Below are positions 1 through 9,430 of a stretch of 64,000 nt of DNA, one piece after another. The DNA is taken from positions 1 to 64,000 of the forward strand of contig CAUYLG010013677.1 of NCBI GenBank assembly GCA_963573385.1, in the 5' to 3' direction. Position 1 is the first letter of the stretch; each line of letters begins with the position of its first letter. Below the pieces are notes generated by a model, which was not told where the DNA came from, did not search any database, and saw nothing but the letters and a program-made list of their open reading frames with translations. The position numbers and the translations under genes were made by a program. The DNA is from Cacajao melanocephalus. Its lineage: Eukaryota > Chordata > Mammalia > Primates > Pitheciidae.

Positions 1-275
1 ATATACACACACACTTTATATATATATTTTTATATATATTTATAAATATTTATACTAAATATAAATATATGAATATATATTTTTATATTTATTTATATTT
101 ATTTATTTATAAATATTTATAAATATATATAAAAATATATATATAAAGTGTGTGTGTATATATATATACACACATATATTTATATATATATAAAGTGTGT
201 ATATGTGTGTGTATATATATATATGTGTATATATATATATATGTGTATATATATACACACACATATACACACAAA
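1..275. repeat. AT/TG-rich microsatellite with palindrome
   Basis: The tract is almost pure alternating A/T with short TG/CA runs, so it is low-complexity satellite DNA with no coding content. Bases 1-50 are the exact reverse complement of bases 112-161, leaving a 61-bp AT-only spacer, so the tract can fold into a cruciform. The left arm begins at the window edge and may continue outside. A short ORF on the minus strand here is only repeated Tyr/Ile/His codons. Confidence 0.95.
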
Positions 276-515
276 CCATGAAACCATGCCCACAATCAAG
301 ATATGAACAAATCTATCACTCCCAAAAGTGTCCTAAAGCCCCACTGTAATCTCTCCTTCCCTCCCTCACTCCCTGCCCCCTTTTCAGGCAAATATGATCT
401 GCTCCAGTCACTAGAGATTCACTTACGTTTTCTAAAATTTCATATAAATGAAATCGTATTGCATATACTCTTGTTCGTCTGGCTTCGAAGGTGGCATATA
501 CTTCTTAAGTCAAGC
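275..515 (+). mobile_element. Old L1 (L1M-type) 3' UTR fragment
   Basis: After the satellite, the text follows the familiar old L1 3' UTR phrase: an ACCAT..CACAATCAAGATATGAAC block, a CCCAAAAGTGTCCT block, then TTTCTAAAATTTCATATAAATG and a TCTGGCTTC block. It is heavily diverged, lacks any ORF2 part and has no visible target-site duplication. Assignment to an old mammalian-wide L1 is from recalled consensus; the exact subfamily is not determined. Confidence 0.65.
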
Positions 516-2408
516 TATCACATCTATTCTGGCTCTTGCCCCATCATACTCTCTTCATCTTTCTCTCTTTTTTTAACCTTTAAACAGCTTTAAATTTTAA
601 CATTCACCAGCCAATAGAAAAGTTATTTTTAACCCATATGCACATACCAGAACTTCACATAGACCATGTGTTATAATTGGTTTGATGTCCTGATAAGGCA
701 AACCTAAATGTGTTCCCTGTCTCAAACATCTTGAAGACCTCCTTCTCACAGAGGAATCATAGTGGTTCCCGGTCAGAACAGCAGGGTGTGCTGTCTCAGG
801 AGATGTATGAAAGGGGTTATCCCATGCTGGAAACCATCTATTTAAAATACTTATCTGAATCCATCTTGGAAAATTTTTAAACACAGTGCCTATGATTTTA
901 CCATTAGAGCTTCATTTCTTTGGATCTAAGAAAAGCCCATTTACTAAAATCGCACATAGACTTTGAGATCACTGTGCCTTGAACTTTTCAATCAGTTAAA
1001 CCTGAATGTGACAATCATGAAAAGACAACTGGAAAGAAAGCACAGGCAAGAGATAAGGAGACTCTGTTAAAGGAAGCTAGAGAACCACTGCCTACCCTGG
1101 TTCCAGAGCTGGCTCTAGCAGCCATCTTTGAAATCTGGTGCCAGCATTTGAATCTGCTAATTGGGACTGTTCTACAGCTGCCTGGCCCAGGCAAGTAAGC
1201 CTGAACCCTGATCCCCATATCAAAGACCACTGGGTGTCAGAAATATCTGTTGCAGCTTTCAGTTCTTCTATAGCAGTAAAGTCACCTCACCTGAATTGAT
1301 CATAACTTTAGATCATACCAACTCTGAAGAAAATGTTTATCATGCAACCTAAATGGAAGAATCCCAACAAGTGTACCTAACTCAGGGAACACCATGCAGA
1401 CACAGAACTTCTTGCCACCACCAGAACCAATGCACTGAACATTGCTGTTTTGACTCTTAAAAAGTCCTTATTGAGCAAAACCACTATACTCGCAAAGAGA
1501 AATATCTATGCCAAAACACGGTGGGTGAAGGAAAAGTCAACGTAGAAAGGATGGAGGGAGGAGACATGAGGGGACAGCGTTGTAGCCTGGGAAATGAGAG
1601 CAACATGATGGCCCCGAGTGAGTTGGGTTCCATCTCATGATGTCAGTTTCCACTTCTGTGGAATGACAGCATCAGGCTCCAAAGCCCTTCCTTCCTTTGC
1701 AGTTCTAATATTCAGCAAGGTACAAGGAGAAGCAAGAAAGGAGAAAGAAACAGAGGATGGTAGCATCAAAAAGATTCCGACTGACCAAAATATATCTGTG
1801 TCTTCTTTTCTTTTTATTAAAAATCCCTAACGACCTAATCAAGCCCAAAGGCAGAGGACATCCAGATTAGAAAGCATAAATGGGGCCTCAATCCAAAGAA
1901 TTCACAGACAATTCATTCTGGACCTGGACCCAGACTCTTAGCCATCCACCAAGAAATTTAAGAAAACAGCTTCAAGAGCAGAGCTGCTTTTAAACCCACA
2001 CGTCCACTCCAAACAGCCAAGACTCCACCTGATCCTTCTCTTTGCAGCGAGGGATTGCATCTGTAAACCTGCCAGCACCCTGGCATTGCTAGTGTTTAGA
2101 CTGCAAGGTCACTGGCCTGTTAAACACATTCTGCAGTCTCAGTGAAAACAAGGCAAACCACAGGAGTCGGCGTGTCACAGAAGCTCCTGGGGTCGGAAGC
2201 CAGGGTCATGCTTTCTCTGACACCCTGACACTTTCCTGCTGGCAGTTAAAAACAGCAGTGTTTCATGGCTTGGAGAATTTTCTCTACTTCTATACTTAAT
2301 TTTTTAAGCCATAAAAATGACTATCCTTACAAGAACTTTTTCGGAATGAAAATAAACATTGCTAAAATGGGTAGAGAGATTTTAAAGGAGTATCTTAGCT
2401 GTTCAAAA
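516..2408. other. Unique sequence, nothing recognised
   Basis: This stretch shows no repeat family that I recognise, no splice-flanked open frame and no ORF longer than about 95 codons. Base composition is ordinary for AT-rich intergenic DNA. Heavily decayed repeats could be present below the level visible by eye. Confidence 0.6.
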
Positions 2409-2570
2409 GTGATGGTTTTCAATCTTTAGTGTACATCAAGATCACCTAGAGGGCTTGTTGGACCCCCACCCTCAGAGCATCTAATTCAGTAGGTCTGGAG
2501 TGGGGCCCAAGAACTTCCAAACTGATGCTACGGGTCTTTGAGAATAAGCATGGTCTTTGAGAAGGAGTGT
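2409..2570 (+). mobile_element. MER5A hAT DNA transposon fossil
   Basis: The sequence follows the MER5A consensus: TTTTCAATCTTTAGTGTACATCA, then ATCACCTAGAGGGCTTGTT, then TAATTCAGTAGGTCTGGAG, ending near a TTTGAGAA terminal block. MER5A is a non-autonomous Charlie-group hAT element with no coding capacity. The 3' part is shortened and contains a small local duplication of the GGTCTTTGAGAA text. Confidence 0.85.
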
Positions 2571-2647
2571 TCTGAAGAACTTACTTTCTTTGGATTGGAT
2601 AAAGCAGATACTAGAAGCACCACCAAACACCACCACCAATAATAATA

Positions 2648-2820
2648 GTTTACATGCATTGAGAGCTTACTCCATGGTAGACACTAAATGCTAAATGATT
2701 TACTTATATGAATCTTCTTTTAATCTTTACACCACGCTTTGAGGTATTGTTTGTTATTATTCATATTTTACAAGTGAGGAAACTGAGGCAGTGGGAGATT
2801 ATGAAGAGAACAGCAGATAA
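2648..2820 (-). mobile_element. MIR SINE, antisense
   Basis: It shows the MIR core on the opposite strand: a CATTGAGAGCTTACTCCATGG block, an ATGAATCTTCTTTTAATC block, and TTTTACAAGTGAGGAAACTGAGGCA. MIR is a tRNA-derived SINE mobilised by L2 in early mammals; this copy is inactive and diverged. Confidence 0.85.
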
Positions 2821-3408
2821 GACTACCAACTCCCAGGAAACTGTGGGAGCAGGTAGGGTGACAAATGGTTGTGTATGTGGGATCTGAAAATGACAACTGA
2901 GCAAGTGGAAGATGAAAGACACAATGGAAAAAAGCAGTTCATGGGGAAAATGCTTGGGTTTTCACAGGTGATGAACTCAATAGATTCAACACCACAGTAT
3001 GGCTACCCAAAAAGCCATCATGATCTCTAACTGCGTTCTCAGTATCTAGGACAGGAGTTTCAAAGTCTGTAGCTTGCAGAGGCCACGTAGGTGGTACTGC
3101 TGTTACTGCAGCTTCCATCGTTGGTTTTAATAATACTATCATCATAATCAGACAACTTCCTATGTAGCTCTCTTAAGGTTTTGGTTTTGTTTTATTTTTA
3201 TTTTTATTTCTCTTCTCTCACACTCCATGCGCTTCAGACCCTAGAGTTAGGTACCTGGACCAGAGTAATGCTAGTGACTTAACAGAACAGAAGTTACTTT
3301 CTTGGTCATGTGAAGCCAACCTGGTGGTCAAGAGCAGCAGATTCTCAAGGATTCAGATCCTTCCATTTAGCAACTCCTCAACCCCTAGGGCCTGTCATGC
3401 CAGACCCC

Positions 3409-3829
3409 TGTAAACTTCAGTAGGGATGGCCTCAGGTTCAAGAGGCTGGAGAAGAAATTCAGAGACAGCAAACAAGACATGGAGTTTATTAAGTGAAACT
3501 TACATACAGAGCAGTCCAGTGGTGGCAGGCTGGGCAGGACAACCTTCACCTCTTGCAAAAACCCTGCAGTTTATATAGCATTTTCATTTAGCTCCCTTCC
3601 CTAACAACCTCCACCTGGCAACCATCATGTATCCCAAAACAAAGGGCCTTGATTCCCTATGGATAGGACAGGGCTTCAGATGTTCCTTACAGATGGGGAA
3701 TGAATCTCCAGGTGGGCTACTCCCAGATTTCTTAGGCCAGAACTCTGAATACACACATAGATGCATCTGCAGACAGGGTCATTCTCAGGGTATGCTTAAG
3801 TTATTGCTATCAGGAGCATTCACCATACA
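3409..3829 (-). mobile_element. Endogenous retrovirus LTR, copy A
   Basis: This is a roughly 420-bp LTR on the minus strand. Read on that strand it begins TGTATGG at 3829, carries a TATATAA box (complement of TTTATATA near 3571), and has an AATAAA signal about 85 bp further on (complement of TTTATT near 3485). The same unit recurs at 5680-6102 and 52040-52518, all on the same strand. I cannot name the family; the class I (gamma-like) label comes from the adjoining envelope and integrase remnants. Confidence 0.75.
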
Positions 3830-4136
3830 GTCCACTCCAGCATACCCTTGAGCGGCCCTCACACTATTATCACGCCAATTCTTCCACGATTTCCCTGGGG
3901 CCAGGTATGCAGAGGAGTATTCTGGCATAATGCCACAGCAGCAATACAAACAAATACAGAAGTGGCCCCTGGTACTCAAGTTAGCTGCTTGGATGCACCA
4001 TAGCAGGCCTGCAGTGGAGCAGAGGGGCAACCCTCCACAAACCCAACAGCGTGCTTTGTTAAGCCCATCTCTGCACCCAGTTGGCAAAGAGCTTTGCTGC
4101 ATACTACCTAAGGGCGGAAGGTGAGATGTTCAGTGG
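3830..4136 (-). pseudogene. Retroviral envelope-like remnant
   Basis: Directly abutting LTR copy A, the minus strand has a stretch of about 100 codons that includes a CWVC motif, resembling the CXXC of gammaretroviral surface envelope subunits. No transmembrane subunit, fusion peptide or polypurine tract lies between it and the LTR, so the 3' envelope region is missing. It is a broken fossil. The envelope call rests on the CWVC context and on its position downstream of integrase on the same strand. Confidence 0.45.
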
Positions 4137-4817
4137 TACATTAGTCCGTTTTCATGCTGCTAATAAAGACATAACCCAAGACTAGGCAATTTACAAAAGA
4201 GAGAGATTTAATTGGACTTAACAGTTCCATACGGCTGGGGAGGCCTCATCATCATGGTGGAAGGCAAGGCACAAGTGCCTGCTCTTCTTATATGGAACAG
4301 CAGGAGGCAGAGAGCTTGTACAGAGAAACTCCAGTGTTTAAAAATAATCAGATCTCAACTGGGTGCAGTGGCTCATGCCTGTAATCCCAGCACTTTGGGA
4401 GGCCAAGGAGGGTAGACCGTGAGGTCCAGAGATCGAGACCATCCTGGCCAACATGGTGAAACCCCATCTCTACTAAAAATACAGAAATTAGCTCAGCATG
4501 GTGACATGCGCCTGTAGTCCCAGCTACCAGCGAGGCTGAGGCAGGAGAATCCCCTGAGGCAGAGGTTACAGTGAGCCAGGATCATGCCACTGCACTCCAG
4601 CCTGGACAACAGAGCAAGACTCAGTCTCAAAAAAAAATAAATCAATAAAATAAAATAAATCAGATCTCATGAGACTCATTCACTATCACAAGAACAGCAA
4701 GGGAAAGACTTGCACCCATGATTCAATCATCTACCACCAGGTCCCTCCTATAACACATGGGAATTATGGGAGCTACCACATGAGATTTGGGTGGGGACAC
4801 AGAGCCAAACCATATCA
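4137..4817 (-). mobile_element. THE1-type MaLR LTR, antisense, split by an Alu
   Basis: The element is a solo THE1 LTR on the minus strand, opening with the complement of its 3' end (ATTAGTCCGTTTTCATGCTG) and closing ..GAGCCAAACCATATCA. It is flanked by AGTGG (4132-4136) and AGTAG (4818-4822), a 5-bp target-site duplication with one mismatch. Excluding the Alu at 4358-4657 it is about 380 bp, normal for THE1. It was inserted into the retrovirus remnant, dividing envelope from integrase. Confidence 0.93.
4358..4657 (+). mobile_element. Alu inside the THE1 LTR
   Basis: This is a full-length Alu with both arms, the internal promoter text (GTGGCTCATGCCTGTAATC) and an A-rich tail of AATAAAATAA type. 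The LTR text AATCAGATCTCA occurs both before (4346-4357) and after (4658-4669) the Alu, giving a clear target-site duplication. It is therefore younger than the THE1 LTR. Confidence 0.95.
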
Positions 4818-4822
4818 AGTAG

Positions 4823-5679
4823 GTACAGGAAAGGGCAAGTCATGGCCGTTTAACAGGACACAAGAAGTTGTGTCATTCTGAGAGAGCACCACATCTGGCA
4901 GCAGCCTGGTGCCTGGTTTACAATACCAAATGGATTGGCCTCCTCTGTGATGCATTGCAGGAGGCTAGAATAAGACAATGGAGCTATTACGGTGTTCTAT
5001 AATGAGAGGATGATTGTCTCCTTTCCAAAAGGAAGACTGGGATTCATTATTTTCGAAATACAAAGGGGAGGAGGATGTAAAATAGGTGTAACCTGTACAT
5101 CCTGTTCTAGGCCCTTCCCCCTTGGAGCAGATAAATAGAATCATCGGAAGTTTGCCATTTCCAGGCCCATGTAATGATGTACTCCCCAGTGGGTAAGTCC
5201 TGTGGCAAGAGCAACAGAGGTTACCTTGAATCCCAGGTTGGGGCAAAGGTATAGTGTCCCTTATACTCTATCTACCTGGATCCTGATGATGCTATCAGGT
5301 TTTGTATCAGGAGAGTACATGCACTGGAGTGACGAGAGTGTTCATGTTCATTCAGCCTGCAGTTGGCTGCTGCTAAGGGGTGTGTCCACAGAGCCAGAGA
5401 GTGCATTCCCTGCTGGCGTTATTGCTTCAATAGTCCATTCATCCATTCAGTCAACCTGCTGCTATAGGGTTGTATGGCATATGGGGATACCAGTGATTAT
5501 CCAGGATCTCCAGTAAAGTGTGAGCCCCAGTCACTGTTGATATTTATAGGGATGCCATAGGCTGCACACAGCTGCTCTAGTCTTTGTATGATGGTTTTCT
5601 GGGTGGCACACCTGCTGGGATATGCCTGCAGCAGCAGGGGTCCACACAAGTCAAGACAAAGAGGCAACCATCAGATAGA
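4823..5679 (-). pseudogene. Retroviral pol remnant: integrase core and C-terminus
   Basis: On the minus strand, from about 5679 downwards, short open pieces match a retroviral integrase: a VLTCVD block (first catalytic Asp), an SDWGSHF block near 5541-5510 (second Asp), and an EWMNG block (Glu) near 5430, in the usual order. A C-terminal segment carrying GPGNG and GEG motifs follows at about 5200-5000. Frameshifts and stops separate these blocks, so it cannot make a protein. Gag, protease, reverse transcriptase and RNase H are absent. It lies between LTR copies B and A. Confidence 0.7.
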
Positions 5680-6102
5680 GGCACCAGGTTCAAGAGACTG
5701 AGGAGATCCAAAGCTAGCAAATGAGACATAGGGTTTACTGAGGAGAGCTTAACCTTCAGAGTGGTCCAGTGGTGGCAGAATGGGTAGGAGAACTGCCACC
5801 TCTTGCAAAAAGCATGCAGCTTATATAGCATTTTCACTTATCACTATCCCTCTAACAACATCCACCTGAAAACCTTCATCCAATCCAAAACCAAGAGCCT
5901 CAACACCCTGTACAGCCTGCGTTTTACAGGATGGAAAAGGGTTCAGATGTTCCTCATAGATACAAAATGAATCTCTGGGTTGGCCACTCCAAGATTCCTT
6001 TGCTCAAAACTCTGAACACACATGCAGGTGTGTCTGCCATACAGAGTCAATTCTCATGGTCATCCTTAAGTTGTTACTGCTATCCAGTGCATCTCCCATA
6101 CA
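5680..6102 (-). mobile_element. Endogenous retrovirus LTR, copy B
   Basis: It aligns by eye with copies A and C through the GCACCAGGTTCAAGAG block, the ACAACATCCACCTG block, the CAGATGTTCCTCATAGATA block and the terminal CCCATACA. The TATATAA box is present on the minus strand near 5825. It would be the 5' LTR of the remnant, but integrase coding sequence joins it directly at about 5680, without primer-binding site or gag. Confidence 0.7.
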
Positions 6103-6548
6103 GAGCCTGGAAGTCCTCCAGTGATCCTCTGCATCCATCCAGCAGACAGGAGAAAAGAAGGAATGGAGCACTGCCCATAAACGGTTTTTAAGGGGCAGGC
6201 CTGGAATTGCTGGGCATCACTGCCATCCGCATTCTACTGACTAGACCATATCACATAGCCACACTTAACACAGTGAAGTAGTCTGTGCGTCCAGCAAGAA
6301 GCAGCAATGGGATTGTTTCATACCTGGCCTGTGCTTGCCACAAGAAATGGCTTTCCAAATCATTCATCCTTCTTCCTTCAAAAATCCCAGCACACCTGAA
6401 GATCCAAACTTCAGATTTTCTTACTGCCCCTACAGACCTCCCAGGACCTCCCCTTCATCCACCAATGAATTTAGCACCTAGTTTACTGTTTTTCTGTTTA
6501 CTTCTACACCAGATCCCATCGTTGGTAACTCTGATATCTACCTGGATG
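6103..6548. other. Unassigned sequence between LTR B and inverted integrase piece
   Basis: No repeat is recognised with confidence. The last 40 bases resemble, weakly, the sequence next to the integrase C-terminal region of the minus-strand remnant, which suggests this may be retroviral DNA on the plus strand. Confidence 0.35.
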
Positions 6549-6750
6549 CCACAGGACTTACCTACCGGGGAGTACATCATTACATGGGCCTGGAAATGGC
6601 AGACCAGCTTCTGATGGTTCTGTTTATCTGCTCCAAAGGGGAAGGGTCTAGAACAGATGTACAGGTTACACCTATTTTACATCCTACTCCTCTTTGTATT
6701 TCTAAAATAATGAATCTCAGTCCTCCTTTTTCTAAGGGGACAATCATCCT
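6549..6750 (+). pseudogene. Second integrase C-terminal piece, opposite orientation
   Basis: This plus-strand segment is closely similar to the reverse complement of 5008-5205, sharing GAGTACATCATTACATGGGC, TTTATCTGCTCCAAAGGG and TACACCTATTTTACATCCT blocks. It encodes the same FICSKGEG-type motif. It is part of a roughly 150-codon open stretch (to 7030) whose remainder has no recognisable protein character. It is a broken retroviral fossil. Confidence 0.7.
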
Positions 6751-7265
6751 GAATTCAACATCTTGGCCTCTGTGCTGTTTTACCTCCTCACCTCTAGTAA
6801 GCTTTTTTCTCCATTTCACTTCCACCCCCAACTTTATAACAATTTCTAAACCACTTCCAAAAATTTCAGCATTCTACCTGCCGACCACCATAATTTATCC
6901 ATTTGGCACACTCACACTGATTTCCATTTCAATATTTTTTGACTTCATCAAAACTCCCAATGCATTGACCCCAACAAAGTTTGCCACGTGCCTCCCCCTT
7001 ATGTCCTCTCTCTTTTGCTCACCTAGCTAAGGGTCTAAATAATCACTGCCTTAAAAACACCACAAATTACCTAATCCCCATCCGTTATGTGCCATCCATT
7101 TTACTCACTTGCGAAAACTCCAGATCCAATTAAACTCGATCAACTGCCTATGCCATGCCTGCACTTAAACAGCTGAATATTGTTGCTCACAAATATCCCA
7201 GTACAACATCTTCTGGGAAAATAATTTAATGATATTTCCCACCCCTTTGAAATTAGCCTAAAGCA
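6751..7265. other. Unassigned sequence
   Basis: Pyrimidine-rich single-copy-looking DNA follows the integrase piece. The plus-strand frame stays open to 7030 but reads as low-complexity Ser/Thr/Pro/Phe. It may be further decayed retroviral sequence, but nothing here shows that directly. Confidence 0.4.
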
Positions 7266-7488
7266 GGAGTTGGCAAACTATGCCCCAAGAGACTAATTCA
7301 GCTTGGGTCCTACTTGTGTAAAGTTTTATTGGAACACAGCCCCCTCATTAGTTAACAAATCATCTATGGATGCTTTCATGCTAATAAAAGCAGAGTGAAA
7401 GTGGTGACTGGGACTGTATGTCCCACAAAGTATAAAATATTTATTATACAGCCCATAATAGGAAAAGTTTATCAACCCTCAGAGTATC
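7266..7488. mobile_element. hAT fossil, MER1-like
   Basis: The text runs GTTGGCAAACTATGCCCC, then AAAGTTTTATTGGAACACAGCC, then ATGGATGCTTTCATGCTA, and ends TATAAAATATTTATTATACAGCCC..AAAAGTTTATCAACCC. These are the hallmarks of a Charlie-group non-autonomous element that I recall as MER1. Its ends are near-inverted, as expected of a DNA transposon. Confidence 0.7.
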
Positions 7489-7749
7489 ACACTCAGTGTC
7501 ACCTAAGTTTTAATGGCCATAAAAAGTGTCATGCATGTCATTAAAGGGTGGTGATTGTTAAATACTCGATTTAAAGTTGTAATCTTCAATTGTCTGCAAA
7601 AATAATTGGTAAGTTATTTAAATAATTCTGGCCCATGATATCACAATTTAATGACTGCTATCATCTGAACGTTTGTGTCCCCCCAGTATTTATATGTTGA
7701 AATCCTAACCCACAAGGTGACGGTAGTAGGAGCTGGTGTCTTTGGGTGG

Positions 7750-8565
7750 TACTATGATTTGAATGTTTGTCCCCTCTGAAACTCATATTGAAACGTAATC
7801 TCTGCTATGATTCAGATATGATTTGTTTGTCCCCATAAAAACTCATGTCAAAATTTGATCTCCAGTCCAGCATGCTGGGAGGTATTTCAGTGACGCTGAA
7901 GAATCCTTCATGCATGTCTTGGTGCCATTGTCACAATAGTGATTCTTTCCATGTTAAGACTGAAATAATTACCTTGGGAATAAACTAGCTCCCTCAAGAG
8001 TGGGATGTTATAAAACAACGACATCCCTCAGGTTTTGCCTATTCACACATGTCTGTTTCGCCTTTGGCTTTCCACCATGATATGATGCAGCACAAAAGCC
8101 CTCACCAAAAGCCAAACAGGTGCCACCACCATGCTTTTTGTACTTCCCAGCCTATAGAGCTGTGAGCTAGATAAACCCCTTTTCTTTATAAATCACACAG
8201 TCTCAGGTATTCTGTTATAGCAACACAAAACAGACTAAGACAATCCCTAACACAGCAGTGTTAAGAGATGGGGACCTTAAGTGGTGACTGGGCAAAGTTA
8301 TAAGGGCAGAGTCATTCATGGATTAATGAGTTATCACAGAGTGAGTTAGTTATCACAAAAGTGTGTCTGTTATAAAAGCCAGTTTGGTTCATTCTCATGA
8401 GCTCTCTTCACCATGTGATGCCCTTCACCAGGTTTTGATGCAGTAAGGAGGCCCACTTGACTTTGGACTTCCCAGCCTCCAGAACGATAAGAAATACATT
8501 TCTTTTATTTACAAATTACTCAATTTCAGGCATTCAGTTATAGAAACAGAAAACAGACTAAGAAA
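7750..8565 (+). mobile_element. MaLR LTR nested in the MLT1
   Basis: It begins TACTATGATTTGAATGTTTG, is interrupted at 7803-8242, resumes with CTAACACAGCAGTGTTAAGAG, and ends ..CAGACTAAGAAA. It carries the usual GGATTAATGAGTTATCAC and CTTCCCAGCCTCCAGAACG blocks of an MLT1/MST-group LTR. I could not define a clean target-site duplication. Confidence 0.8.
7803..8242 (+). mobile_element. Innermost MaLR LTR of the nest
   Basis: This roughly 440-bp LTR starts TGCTATGATTCAG and ends TATAGCAACACAAAACAGACTAAGACA in pieces. It is flanked by ATCTC (7798-7802) and ATCCC (8243-8247), a 5-bp duplication with one mismatch. A TAAACCCC..TTTCTTTATAAATCAC segment near the 3' end matches the polyadenylation region of MaLR LTRs. 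It is the youngest of the plus-strand members of this stack. Confidence 0.88.
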
Positions 8566-8642
8566 GAAGATGATTAGATCATGAAGGCAGAGCACTCATA
8601 AGTAGGACTAGTGCCCATATAAAAGAAGCCCCAGAGAGCTCC

Positions 8643-8998
8643 TGTATTAGTCTGTTTTCACACTGCGATAAATAACTGCCTGAGACTGGGTAATTTACAA
8701 AGAAAATAGGTTTAATTGACTCACAATTCTGCATGGCCAGGGAGGCCTCAGAAAACTTACAATTATGGCAGAAGGCACCTCTTCATAGGGCAGCAGGAGA
8801 CAGAAGAAGTGAGCAAGAGAGGAACAACCACACACTTATAAAACCATCAGATCTCAGGAGAACTCACTATCATGAAAACAGCATGAGGAAGGAACTGCCC
8901 CCATGATCCAATCACCTTCCCCCAGGTCTCTTCCTCAACACCTGGGGATTGCAATTCAAGATGAGATTTGGGTGGGGACACAAAGCCTAACCATATCA
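8643..8998 (-). mobile_element. MST-type MaLR LTR, antisense, in the nest
   Basis: The element opens TGTATTAGTCTGTTTTCACAC and closes TGGGTGGGGACACAAAGCC..CCATATCA, the antisense of a complete MST LTR. It has a perfect 5-bp target-site duplication GCTCC at 8638-8642 and 8999-9003, splitting the outer MLT1. Confidence 0.95.
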
Positions 8999-9249
8999 GC
9001 TCCCTTGCTCCTTCTACTATGTAATGTTACAGTGAGAAGATGGCCATCTATAAGGAAGTGGGCCTTCTCACCAGACACTGAGTCTCCCAGTGCCTTGATC
9101 TTGAACTTCCCAGCATTCATAACTGTGAGAAATAAATTTCTGTTGTGCATTTGCCAACTAGTCTATGGTATTTTTGTTATTGAAGCCCAAAAGGACTAAG
9201 ACAATGATTGAGATATAAAGGACTACTTATGCTGATTGCCACCGACTTT

Positions 9250-9430
9250 TTCTTACAGTACTTTAAATCATCATCCCATCAGAACTTACAACAGTTTTAT
9301 AATGAGGATGAGGCAGATATTACTGATTATTTTACTGATAGGAAGGAAGAAAACTGAGATATGGCGATTAAATGACAACCAGTCAAATAACTGCACCTGA
9401 GCTGAGTTTCCTGACCCTAGCCAGCCAATG
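9250..9430 (-). mobile_element. MIR SINE, antisense
   Basis: Diverged MIR core text is visible: CAGAACTTACAACAGTTTTATAATGAGGATGAGG and GAAGGAAGAAAACTGAG in separate blocks, in the order expected of the antisense consensus. The call is weaker than for the other MIRs. Confidence 0.55.

Larger units (their letters stand above)
7656..9203 (+). mobile_element. Outer MLT1 LTR hosting three other LTRs
   Basis: Pieces at 7656-7749, 8566-8642 and 8999-9203 join into one MLT1 LTR: the start TGCTATCATCTGAACGTTTG, the middle ATATAAAAGAAGCCCCAGAG, and the end AATAAATTTCTGTTGTGC..GGACTAAGACA. It is flanked by ATGAC (7651-7655) and ATGAT (9204-9208), a 5-bp target-site duplication with one mismatch. Three other MaLR LTRs sit inside it. 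Confidence 0.9.

Noticed and set aside
6584..7030. 148-codon plus-strand open frame
   Set aside because: Only its first 55 codons resemble anything (retroviral integrase C-terminus, in a broken context); the rest is low-complexity. It is a fossil, not a gene.
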